From: Paenibacillus_E sp964253085 | GTDB taxonomy: Bacteria; Bacillota; Bacilli; Paenibacillales; NBRC-103111 | NCBI RefSeq assembly: GCF_964253085.1 | Contig: NZ_CAXUQH020000001.1 | Span: 1,116,001-1,180,000 of the forward strand | DNA length: 64,000 nt | Reading direction: 5' to 3' | In this document: one piece after another, positions 36,479-44,472 of the stretch | Position numbering within the stretch: the first letter of the stretch is position 1 | Layout: each line of letters opens with the position of its first letter | Translations under genes and position numbers: made by a program | Notes under the pieces: model-generated | Told to the model about the DNA's origin: nothing | The model's input: only the letters and a program-made list of their open reading frames with translations | The model's database searches: none

Positions 36479-36483
36479 TCGAT

Positions 36484-36554
36484 TAGCTGCCTGGTATGAT
36501 AATGCATGGGGCTATGTTTCCCGACTGGCTGAAGTCGAACTGCCTCCGAATTAA
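36484..36554 (+). pseudogene. GAPDH C-terminal fragment 2
   Basis: TGG 36492 to TAA 36554 reads WYDNAWGYVSRLAEVELPPN, again the GAPDH C-terminal motif. It is more diverged from the full gene at 49657 than fragment 1, with Ala for Glu and Val for Ala. Like fragment 1 it follows a nitroreductase gene directly. It precedes a terminator that closes module 2. Confidence 0.82.
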
Positions 36555-36568
36555 AAACCTAGTAAAAG

Positions 36569-36601
36569 AAGAGCCTGCTTCCAATCGAGAAGCAGGCTCT
36601 T
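36569..36601 (+). terminator. Rho-independent terminator closing mhq-like module 2
   Basis: AAGAGCCTGCTTC and GAAGCAGGCTCTT form a perfect 13-bp stem with loop CAATCGA, followed by CATATTTTC. Its right half is part of the 156-bp repeat also found at 44113. Confidence 0.8.
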
Positions 36602-36738
36602 CATATTTTCAGACTACACACATAGTGTTCCCAACGCACCAACCCTAAAATCTAGCAACCTTCACCTGAAATCTAGCGGATATATTACATGACAGGTTCC
36701 TTGTTATAATGTTTACAAAGTCCAGCAATCAACCCGAT
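36583..36738 (+). repeat. 156-bp repeat R1 upstream of LysR gene 1
   Basis: By eye this stretch differs from 44113-44268 at 6 of 156 positions without gaps. It holds the right arm of the module 2 terminator, a run of TAGCAACC/CTGAAATCTAGCGG-type sequence, and TATAAT-containing promoter sequence (CTTGTTATAATG). Both copies lie just before LysR genes, so it carries the LysR promoter region. Confidence 0.85.
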
Positions 36739-36833
36739 ACGGGAATTTTGGATGCAAAATACGCAAGTGTTCCTTGAGAACAGGGATGGGCACTTGGGGG
36801 CGGTTTCATACATCAGTACTTTCCAATTCTGGG

Positions 36834-37730
36834 ATGATCGGGGTGATCTATATAGAGCTTCGCCAGCTTGAATATTTTATTCAAATATGCAAATCGGGAA
36901 GTTTCACTAAAGCTAAAGAAGAATTAGGTGTGACTCAGCCTACACTAAGTCAGCAAATTCGGGTTTTGGAAGATGAGTATAATATTCCATTGTTCGATCG
37001 GGTAAGTAGGGGAGTTGAAGTAACGGAAGCGGGAAAAATTCTCTTGAATAAGGGCAACGCTATTATGAATCTTCTTGAAGAGGCGCGAAATGAAATATAT
37101 GGCCGAAACAATATATCTAGAGAAACAATTTCTATTGGATGTTGTCCTGCTGAGCTTGGATACCTTGCTCCTTATTTCATGAGATTTCGCGAAAAGTACC
37201 CGAATATTTTATTGGAAATTATCGCTGCAGAGGATGCCGAGAATAAAGTTTTGGAGCAAAGGGTAGACATTGGAATTACTGCAAATCCGATTTCTGATGC
37301 TTCGGTCATTTCGACTCATTTGTATAGACAAGAAATGGCGCTATTGATTCATTCAGAACATCCTTTGGCCGATAAATCTTCGATTCCTTTTCGATCCTTG
37401 AAGCAAATGAATTCGATCATGTTTCGAGAACAAAACAATTCATTAATTGAAATGTATTGTTTCTCTTATGGGTTTACCTTGAAGTCGATAATAGAAACGT
37501 CCTCCATTTCAGTATTGATTCATGGGGTCCGTCATGGACTTGGAGCAGCTCTTATACCAACATCTTTGCTCGAAGGTCTAAGGGACGATTCTTTGCGTAT
37601 TGTAAAATTAGAAGGCAATGTTCCATGTTGGGATATATCTCTTGTATATCTTAATTCCGTTACTACGAAGTCCACTGTACGCAAATTCATTCAAGAGATG
37701 AATTCATATGTCCAAGCGGTGCTGCAATAA
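36834..37730 (+). CDS. LysR-family transcriptional regulator 1
   Basis: This protein of about 298 residues has an N-terminal winged helix-turn-helix (QLEYFIQICKSGSFTKAKEE, then VTQPTLSQQIRVLE) and a C-terminal substrate-binding domain. The usual MELRQLEYF start appears as IELRQLEYF, because the expected ATG is ATA at 36852. Translation must start upstream, at ATG 36834 or GTG 36843; the start is therefore uncertain. It probably controls the detoxification modules upstream or acts on itself. The paralogue at 44473 shares the motif and the upstream 156-bp repeat. Confidence 0.88.
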   Translation: MIGVIYIELRQLEYFIQICKSGSFTKAKEELGVTQPTLSQQIRVLEDEYNIPLFDRVSRGVEVTEAGKILLNKGNAIMNLLEEARNEIYGRNNISRETISIGCCPAELGYLAPYFMRFREKYPNILLEIIAAEDAENKVLEQRVDIGITANPISDASVISTHLYRQEMALLIHSEHPLADKSSIPFRSLKQMNSIMFREQNNSLIEMYCFSYGFTLKSIIETSSISVLIHGVRHGLGAALIPTSLLEGLRDDSLRIVKLEGNVPCWDISLVYLNSVTTKSTVRKFIQEMNSYVQAVLQ

Positions 37731-38062
37731 TGAAGAAGTAGGACAAGAGATTCTTATTTTACCCTATAGCAGCTGCGATGATCTATCGCGTAATGTATCA
37801 TAACTAGAACATCATAGCTAACGAACGCGAGCATGACGAAGGAATATTTCCTTGTCATGCTCGTTTAGCGTTGGCGGCTTAAGAAACCTGAAATATAGTA
37901 ACCCTACCTAAAATGTAAGCTCTTTATTTTTTTTGCAGTAACCTTTATACTAGCAGGATGGTTCTGCATGGCTGAAAGCCTGTTTGCGTTTGGCAAGATC
38001 ACCACTTTCCTATACATAGGACATTAAGTTCGCCAACCTACACAGACGAAGGAGCATAATGA
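37731..38062. other. Intergenic region between LysR gene 1 and lipoprotein gene
   Basis: Apart from the terminator at 37829 and the GAAGGAG ribosome binding site of the next gene, about 330 bp hold nothing I recognise. An AT-rich block with TTTTTTTTGC and ACTTTATACTAGC-like sequence around 37920-37960 may contain the lipoprotein promoter. Confidence 0.4.
37829..37866 (+). terminator. Rho-independent terminator after LysR gene 1
   Basis: GAGCATGACGAAGGAA pairs with TTCCTTGTCATGCTC (one bulged base) around loop TAT, followed by GTTT. Confidence 0.7.
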
Positions 38063-39742
38063 ATGGGTAAAATGCGTAAATCAGCAATACTTTTGCTAGC
38101 TATGATGATGTGTTTGACGTTAGCGGCTTGTTTTGGGAACACTGCTGAGGATCATACGAACTCTAACGCCAATCTTATGAAGGCAGATGCTTCTCAAACG
38201 AAGCCTTCCCCGGATGAGCCTGCCTGGAAGCTAGACACGAAACCGATTACGTTTGACTGGTATATCAATTTCGATTGGTTCACTAGCAAGTGGGGAGGAA
38301 ACGTCGTTTCCGATTATATAACGAAGAAGACTGGCGTCAGCTTGAACTTTATCATGCCTGCTGGCGATGCCAGCGAGAAGCTCAACACGATGATGGCAGC
38401 AAGGTCGCTTCCTGATTTCATAACGCTAGGCTGGTACGAGGATTCCGCGCTGAAGATGATCAAGGGAGATATGGTGCTTCCATTGAATGAGCTAGCGGAC
38501 CAGTATGATCCTTATTTTTTTAAAGTCGCAGACCCAGCGAAACTTAGCTGGTATACACAGGCTAACGGCAATGTGTATGGCTACCCGAATGCATCTTCAT
38601 CCCCTGCGGATTATCGAAAATATGGTCAGCTTTTTACATCTAATCAGACATTTGTTGTTCGGAAAGACATGTATGAAGCACTTGGGAAGCCAGATATGAG
38701 CACGCCGGAAGGGTTTCTCGGCGCTCTGAAGGCTGCGAAGGAGAAGTTTCCTGAAGTGGATGGCCATCCGCTCATTCCGATTGGCCTGCATGAATTTACG
38801 GAAACCGGTAACTATTCGCTGGAAGCGTATCTTCAGAACTTCCTAGCAATTCCGCAGCAGAAAAACGGCAAACTTTACGACCGTCGAAGCGATCCAACCT
38901 ATCTGAAATGGCTGAAGGTGTTCCGCCAAGCGAATAAGGACGGGCTGATGCCGACAGATGTCTATATTGATGAAAAACGACTGGAGAAGGATGAAAAAAT
39001 ATCGCAAGGGCGTTATTTTGCCATGCTGTATCAGTGGTCTGATTTTTCAGAGATTAATAAAGCGTTGTATCAGAAGGACCCAAATAAGGTGTATATCGCG
39101 ATTGATGGTCCGGCGAATGATGCGCATGATGCGCCAACACTTGCAGGAAATGGCGTCTCCGGTTGGACGGTGACGCTCATCTCGAAGAACGTCAAGGATA
39201 AGAAACGGGCAATTGCCTTCCTCAGCTATTTGCTCAGCGAAGAGGGAAACAAGGATCTGTTCTTAGGAAAGAAGGGCGTTACCTACGATACGATAGACGG
39301 CAAAGATCAGTTCCTGCCGGAGGTCATGCATCTGCTCAACACCGACCGCCAAGCGTTCAATAGAAAATATGGCGGTTCTTATATGTATTGGATGCTAATG
39401 GATACGAACAAGAATCTAGCATGGATGACGGGAATGGATGCTGAGCCTGCCAAACAAATTGCCGATTGGACGAGGGGCAAGACGATCAGCATGACCGAGT
39501 TCGACAATCTGGATCCGGACCCGACGACGAAAGAAGGTATTGCAGAGGGCAGAAACACGCGGCTCTGGGCCGAGACGCTGCCAAAGCTGCTGATGTCCAA
39601 CTCGGATGCTGAATTCGATCAACTGTTCACCGAATTCATGAACAGCATTACCAAGGATCACGAGTATGAAGCCATTGTAGCTAGCCGCCAAGCAGCCTAT
39701 GAACGAAATGTACAGAAGCTGAAGTCGTCGCTCAATCAATAG
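38063..39742 (+). CDS. Extracellular solute-binding lipoprotein (LplA-like), third
   Basis: The 559-residue product has a lipoprotein signal with lipobox LAAC (Cys23), then a mature sugar-binding-protein pattern (ITFDWYINFDWFTSK near the start of the domain, and RDMYEALGKPDMSTPEGF-like lobe motif with KDMYEALGKPD). No permease genes adjoin it. A YesM-type kinase and YesN-type regulator follow directly, so the protein may act as a sugar receptor for the sensor, or supply permeases encoded elsewhere. GAAGGAG precedes ATG 38063. Confidence 0.92.
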   Translation: MGKMRKSAILLLAMMMCLTLAACFGNTAEDHTNSNANLMKADASQTKPSPDEPAWKLDTKPITFDWYINFDWFTSKWGGNVVSDYITKKTGVSLNFIMPAGDASEKLNTMMAARSLPDFITLGWYEDSALKMIKGDMVLPLNELADQYDPYFFKVADPAKLSWYTQANGNVYGYPNASSSPADYRKYGQLFTSNQTFVVRKDMYEALGKPDMSTPEGFLGALKAAKEKFPEVDGHPLIPIGLHEFTETGNYSLEAYLQNFLAIPQQKNGKLYDRRSDPTYLKWLKVFRQANKDGLMPTDVYIDEKRLEKDEKISQGRYFAMLYQWSDFSEINKALYQKDPNKVYIAIDGPANDAHDAPTLAGNGVSGWTVTLISKNVKDKKRAIAFLSYLLSEEGNKDLFLGKKGVTYDTIDGKDQFLPEVMHLLNTDRQAFNRKYGGSYMYWMLMDTNKNLAWMTGMDAEPAKQIADWTRGKTISMTEFDNLDPDPTTKEGIAEGRNTRLWAETLPKLLMSNSDAEFDQLFTEFMNSITKDHEYEAIVASRQAAYERNVQKLKSSLNQ

Positions 39743-39765
39743 TTTTATAGAGGAAGTAGCAGGAT

Positions 39766-41679
39766 GTGAAGCAGGAGATGGGATTCGCGGTAATCCGTTG
39801 GTTATTGGGGATACGTGCATTTACGTTTAAACTTTCGCTTCAAGTCAAACTGATTCTGTCATTTGTGTTCGTTATCTTCATACCGGTTGTTCTATTCTCC
39901 TGGTATACGCTCAATGAAGATTCCACCAAGGCAATGGAAGAATTGACGAAGAACAACGAGAATGTGCTGGCGGTCGAGAAGATAAACATTGAGAATAACA
40001 TTGAGCTGATGGGATGGACCGGTCAGCTTGCATTATCCAATCGGGAAATGAACAATTTTCTGCAAATTGAACAAATTCAGGATACAGCACATGTTCTTCA
40101 TATTAAGAAGGATGTGGTCAACAGCTTTCAATATTTTCTGTTCAACAATCCACGAATTGCGAATGTCCGGTTGTTCACGGACAACCCTTATGTGAATGAG
40201 ATTTGGCCAGTCATCCTACAGGAATCACGTATTCAGGACAAACCTTGGCATGATGAGGTGATAAATCAGAGCGGTTTGCCCTGGTGGGAGATACAGGATA
40301 ACGTCGTCCTCACCGGTGCGCCATCCGAACCATCGCCGAATGAGCCCTTCATGACATACTTGCAGGAATTCAAATATGCGGACAACGCAACACATAACGG
40401 GATTCTAGAGATATCGATGAAGCTGTCGAATTTCTTCTCTCGAACGTTCAGTAGTGTGCAGGACATGAAATCCCAGCTAGTCGTAGTAACAAGGAGCAGA
40501 CAGGTATTCAGCTTGAAGGCTTCACCTGTGTTCGAGCAGCACAGCGCGGAGCAATTGATGAACAGCGTGAAGCTGACGAGTAATACAGATCACGAGACGG
40601 TACAGTTCAAGGTTAAAGGGCAGTCCTACTTGGCGATTCAGAGCTATATTCCATCGATTGACGTACATCTGGTCAATATGGTTAGTCTTGCGGATACGAT
40701 GGAAGGTATTCACCAATCGAGAGTTCGTTATATTGTACTCATTTCGTTACTAGTGGCATTTCTCGTACTGCTGTCTTACTCGATGCAGGCGATGATTTTG
40801 CGCAGGCTTAAGGCGTTAAGAGAATCGATGGAACAGGTAAGAAGCGGTAACTTCGACGTCGAGCTGCCTCCAATAACCGGTACCGATGAGGTAGGAGAGC
40901 TGGGCCTGCATTATCATAAGCTCATTCTGAAAATTAACGAGCTCATTCAAGAGCAGGCAGCTAGGCAGGCGGCAGGCAAAGAAGCCGAGCTTCGGGCGCT
41001 GAAGAACCAGATCGATTCCCACTTTCTCTACAATACGCTGGAGAACGTCAAGATGCTGGCGGAGATTGAAGGGCAGTACCTTATATCGGACATAATGACC
41101 TCGCTAGGCGGTATGATGCGGTATTCGTTGGAATGGAAGCAGGATCACGTGATGCTCAGCGATGAGATTCAGCAGGTCCAGCATTATGTATCCGTCATGA
41201 ACATCCGTTATGATGGAAGACTTGATCTCCGATTGTCGATTGCACCGGAATGCCTCAAGCTGGAATCGCTCAAAATGTCACTGCAGCCCCTAGTCGAGAA
41301 TGCAATCAAGCATGGGACGAGCCGCATGCATTCCAGCGACGGAAATCTTGTCATTACGATCTCTGCCGTCCGGCGTGATAAAGCTTGTGTCATAGAGATC
41401 ACTGACAACGGCTGCGGCATATCGGAAGAGAAGCTAGGCTTATTGAACCGAATGCTCCGAATGGAAGAGTCCATTTACCAGGATGTCCGGCAATTATTCG
41501 TTCGCAAAGATAACCACGACAGCAATGGAATCGGTCTGCGTAATGTGGACCAACGCCTAGTAATGAGCTATGGGACGGAATATGGGATTCAGATCAAGAG
41601 TCAGGAAGGAAGCTATACATGCATTATCATGACTTTGCCATATCGGGTCATGGGAGGGGGAACGGACATCCATGATTAG
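39766..41679 (+). CDS. Sensor histidine kinase, YesM type, second
   Basis: This 637-residue membrane kinase has span 1 at about residues 25-47, an extracellular region, and span 2 at about 322-345. A HAMP linker follows, and then the His_kinase domain with LKNQIDSHFLYNTLENVK (His419). The HATPase part has LVENAIKHGTS and ITDNGCGIS. The start is GTG 39766, 9 bases after AGGAAG. The stop overlaps the regulator gene by 8 bp, so the two are translationally coupled. It follows the lipoprotein gene by 23 bp. Confidence 0.94.
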   Translation: MKQEMGFAVIRWLLGIRAFTFKLSLQVKLILSFVFVIFIPVVLFSWYTLNEDSTKAMEELTKNNENVLAVEKINIENNIELMGWTGQLALSNREMNNFLQIEQIQDTAHVLHIKKDVVNSFQYFLFNNPRIANVRLFTDNPYVNEIWPVILQESRIQDKPWHDEVINQSGLPWWEIQDNVVLTGAPSEPSPNEPFMTYLQEFKYADNATHNGILEISMKLSNFFSRTFSSVQDMKSQLVVVTRSRQVFSLKASPVFEQHSAEQLMNSVKLTSNTDHETVQFKVKGQSYLAIQSYIPSIDVHLVNMVSLADTMEGIHQSRVRYIVLISLLVAFLVLLSYSMQAMILRRLKALRESMEQVRSGNFDVELPPITGTDEVGELGLHYHKLILKINELIQEQAARQAAGKEAELRALKNQIDSHFLYNTLENVKMLAEIEGQYLISDIMTSLGGMMRYSLEWKQDHVMLSDEIQQVQHYVSVMNIRYDGRLDLRLSIAPECLKLESLKMSLQPLVENAIKHGTSRMHSSDGNLVITISAVRRDKACVIEITDNGCGISEEKLGLLNRMLRMEESIYQDVRQLFVRKDNHDSNGIGLRNVDQRLVMSYGTEYGIQIKSQEGSYTCIIMTLPYRVMGGGTDIHD

Positions 41680-43243
41680 CTTGCTGATCGTCGACGACGA
41701 GAAGATCATTCGGAGGGGCTTGCAATCGGTGATTGAGAGGCAGTTTCCTAATCTGTTCAACTACCGATTTGCCGAGAATGGACAGGAGGCGCTGGAGCTG
41801 CTTCGCCAGGAGCCTTCGGATATTATGTTCACGGACATTCGGATGCCCATCATGGATGGTATCGAACTGCTTGAGCAACTGGAAGAGCATCCCATAAGGC
41901 CCGAGATTGTGCTGCTGTCTGGCTATAATCATTTTGTATATGCGCAGAAGGCGATTCGTTTTGCCGTGAAGGATTATCTCGTGAAGCCTGTGAAGCGGGA
42001 GGAATTGTTTGCCGTCCTGGAACGATTAATGCGGGACATAAGGATGAGAGAAGAGCAAGCAGACAAGGCGGGTAAAGATGCCAGCCTTATTGCTGCCGAG
42101 CTAGTTACTCAGCATTTGACCCAGAAGGATGCGGGTGAAACGATAACACAGAACAAGCTGAAGCAGGCCGGCCTTAGCTGGTTGGAGGCTGGATATACGC
42201 TGGGCTTGCTTACGCGACGCGCTGGAGGATCACAGCCTAGCAGTACGGATGCTGCTGCTTTCAGGAATCAAATCGCTGAGCTGTTACAAGGGCATATGGA
42301 TTGGATGCTCACGCGAGATGGAGAAGGCGGAACGATTATGATTGCACGCGATCCGGTTATGTTCTACCAGTTGGCGGAACGGTGGAGGTTGAGTGTATAT
42401 GAGCCGCAGCTGCGAATCGCGATTAGCGAGTCTGTTCATGGGATAGAGCAGATAAGGTGGGCATACAGTCAAGCGAAGCAAACCTTAAAATACAGTATTG
42501 TGCTTCCAGAACTCGATGTGTTGGACTACACCAGCATAAGTGAGCGCAATGAGCGGCATGTCGTTCCTGTTGAGTTGATTCAACGATTATCGAATCTCAT
42601 GGGAATGGGACGCGGGAACGAAATGAAACAGCTCCTCGATCAAATTCTAGATGTTCGTATCATTAGCTGCTGTGAAATCGGCTACCTGGAACGGATCAGC
42701 CAGCTGCTCAATGAAGAGCTGTTCGACAAGGTGTTCCGCATATACGGAAACAGAGTGCTTGGCCTCTTAAGTCCGTACGCCTCAGTTGGCCATATCGGGA
42801 ATTTCGATCGATTTGAACATTATTATGCAGTTGTTGGGCAGCTTCTCGATAGTCTGGATCGGTTTATCCAAGATCGGAGAGAGCAAGCGCCTACGGAGCA
42901 AAATACGATGCAAAAAGTTCTCGCCTACTTGCAGACCCATTATGCCGACGATTTGAACATGGCAGTCGTGTCCAACCATTTCTCACTCAATTACTCGTAT
43001 TTCAGCCAAGCCTTCCAAGAATATTACGGTGAGAGTTTCTCGAACTATGTTCGCCGTTTAAGGCTGGACAAGGCGAAGGAACTGCTGGTGCACTCCGATT
43101 TGAAGGTGTACGAAATCAGTGATCAGGTTGGATTCGAAAATGTGAAACATTTTACGAGAATATTCAAGGATACCGAAGGCGTAACAGCGCTGGAATACCG
43201 AAGCCAGCGAAGGCTGTTTGAAATCCAAGTGAGCTATGATTGA
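41672..43243 (+). CDS. Response regulator with AraC-type DNA-binding domain, YesN type, second
   Basis: The 523-residue protein starts with a receiver domain (VDDEKIIRRG; phospho-acceptor in MFTDIRMPIMDG, Asp55; Lys in YLVKPVKREE). It ends in an AraC double helix-turn-helix with NMAVVSNHFSLNYSYFSQAF and EISDQVGFENVKHFTRIFK. It is the output partner of the kinase just upstream. Candidate targets are the lipoprotein gene upstream or distant transport genes. Confidence 0.94.
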   Translation: MISLLIVDDEKIIRRGLQSVIERQFPNLFNYRFAENGQEALELLRQEPSDIMFTDIRMPIMDGIELLEQLEEHPIRPEIVLLSGYNHFVYAQKAIRFAVKDYLVKPVKREELFAVLERLMRDIRMREEQADKAGKDASLIAAELVTQHLTQKDAGETITQNKLKQAGLSWLEAGYTLGLLTRRAGGSQPSSTDAAAFRNQIAELLQGHMDWMLTRDGEGGTIMIARDPVMFYQLAERWRLSVYEPQLRIAISESVHGIEQIRWAYSQAKQTLKYSIVLPELDVLDYTSISERNERHVVPVELIQRLSNLMGMGRGNEMKQLLDQILDVRIISCCEIGYLERISQLLNEELFDKVFRIYGNRVLGLLSPYASVGHIGNFDRFEHYYAVVGQLLDSLDRFIQDRREQAPTEQNTMQKVLAYLQTHYADDLNMAVVSNHFSLNYSYFSQAFQEYYGESFSNYVRRLRLDKAKELLVHSDLKVYEISDQVGFENVKHFTRIFKDTEGVTALEYRSQRRLFEIQVSYD

Positions 43244-43272
43244 ACTGAACTTAGCAGGACTCTGGATTTTGA

Positions 43273-43422
43273 TCGGTTGGAACCTTTGCAACAGAGGATA
43301 TTCCAGGTCCATTTACACACTATGGGATTTGTTGTCTTGACCACATCGTAGACATTGTCTCAATATCAGAGCCTGTGGTAACGGAGATTGCTGAAGATAA
43401 TCGCTTAGCTAAAACCAGCTAA
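43273..43422 (+). pseudogene. C-terminal fragment of an unidentified protein
   Basis: A frame open for 49 codons without a start reads coding-like sequence (DIPGPFTHYGICCLDHIVDI, then VSISEPVVTEIAEDNRL) and ends at TAA 43422. A TGA precedes it. It resembles the tail of a real protein rather than random sequence, but I do not recognise the family. It lies in the decayed region downstream of the regulator gene. Confidence 0.45.
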
Positions 43423-43490
43423 TATCTTGTCAACATTTTCCTCTGAATTAGTTTGGGATGACGGTATACTGAAAAATAGGCGCGCTATTT

Positions 43491-43525
43491 AACCTTCTCT
43501 GCGGATGCTGGAAGGTTATTTTTTT
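43491..43525 (+). terminator. Probable rho-independent terminator
   Basis: AACCTTC pairs with GAAGGTT around a 13-base loop, followed by a run of eight T after one A. It may belong to the lost gene whose tail is at 43273-43422. Confidence 0.6.
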
Positions 43526-43543
43526 GGACGATAAATGTAGTGA

Positions 43544-43675
43544 CTAAACTAAATCGATAAACCTGTATTGTTTCACTAGAAGGTCATAAATCCAGTGAAT
43601 CTTGCTCCCAGTCTTTTATAGACCGCATAGTACAGCGAGATATAGGGCATGACGAAGCTTCTTAGATCCACCTGT
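43544..43675 (-). mobile_element. IS110-family transposase remnant (C-terminal, decayed)
   Basis: On the minus strand the frame reads GGSKKLRHALYLAVLCGL, then a TAA, then KTGSKIHWIYDLLV and KQYRFIDLV before a final stop. The first block matches the conserved C-terminal motif of IS110-type transposases, in which a chain of small residues precedes LRxALYLAV. The second fits the family end (HWIYALL-type). The two are closer together than normal and separated by a stop, so the gene is truncated and internally deleted. No terminal repeats or target duplications were found. Confidence 0.65.
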
Positions 43676-44112
43676 ACATACACTTGCGTAAGCGAGTCAA
43701 AATTGATGCGTTAGATGCCTAAGATTCAGCAGTTGGACCCCTCGTTGTTTATGGTCTTTAAATTCCTCTTTGTAGTACAACTCACATAGTCTATGAAAAG
43801 CTCTCTCTTCTTAGTGAAATTGCTGTACCCCAAAAATACCTCCAAAACAGCTCATAGTTCCATAACATCGCTTGTTATGCGAGATCTAATCGTCTCAACC
43901 AGTTTAAACAAGGTTTTACAAGTAGGAGTCGATCAGTTTTAGCGACGGGTTACAGACCCAGGGGAACGTCCGATTTGCCCCGGCCACTGAGAAATACACC
44001 ACCAAGACAAAAGTGGTCGATTTCCTTGGTTTTTATCTTAGACAGGCTCAGGTAATCGGCCAGGCCTGTTCGACATCTCGTGCTCTTGGGCGAACCAGTG
44101 TCCAGCTCCGCG

Positions 44113-44268
44113 AATCGAGAAGCGGGCTATTCATATTTTCAGACTACACACATAGTGTTCCCAACGCACCAACCCTAAAATCCAGCAACCTTTACCTGAA
44201 ATCTAGCGGATATATTACATGACAGGTTCCTTGATATAATGTTTACAAAGTCCAGCAATCACCCCGAT
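44113..44268 (+). repeat. 156-bp repeat R2 upstream of LysR gene 2
   Basis: Counterpart of R1 (36583-36738) with 6 differences. R2 begins inside the loop and right arm of the R1 terminator hairpin without the left arm, so R2 is a transplanted part of an R1-like arrangement. It contains the TATAAT-like promoter box CTTGATATAATG. Confidence 0.85.
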
Positions 44269-44472
44269 CACGCTCATCACCACCAGCGGGTGAACACCCA
44301 GTACGGGAAGCACCAAGAAAAGTACCCTATGCTAACGGATAACAGAATCGGCCAGCCAGGTGAGTATAGGTGTCTGGGCAATCGCCATGTTCAAGAAACC
44401 GAAGGACAAAAACAAACCAGCAAATGCTTAAGTGCGTTACAACTTTATTGTGAAAACAGGAGTGAGATTTTC

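Larger units (their letters stand above)
43244..44472. other. Decayed intergenic region (fragments, IS110 remnant, R2 repeat)
   Basis: More than 1.2 kb without an intact gene. It contains the 43273 fragment, a terminator, the IS110 remnant and repeat R2. It also has a plus-strand coding-like stretch at about 43938-44112 (KTKVVDFLGFYLRQAQ) that ends exactly where R2 begins. I could not identify that stretch. Confidence 0.55.

Noticed and set aside
44239..44472. 78-codon extension of LysR regulator 2
   Set aside because: The sequence is part of repeat R2 and its flank; the LysR fold begins at ATG 44473 with its own ribosome binding site.
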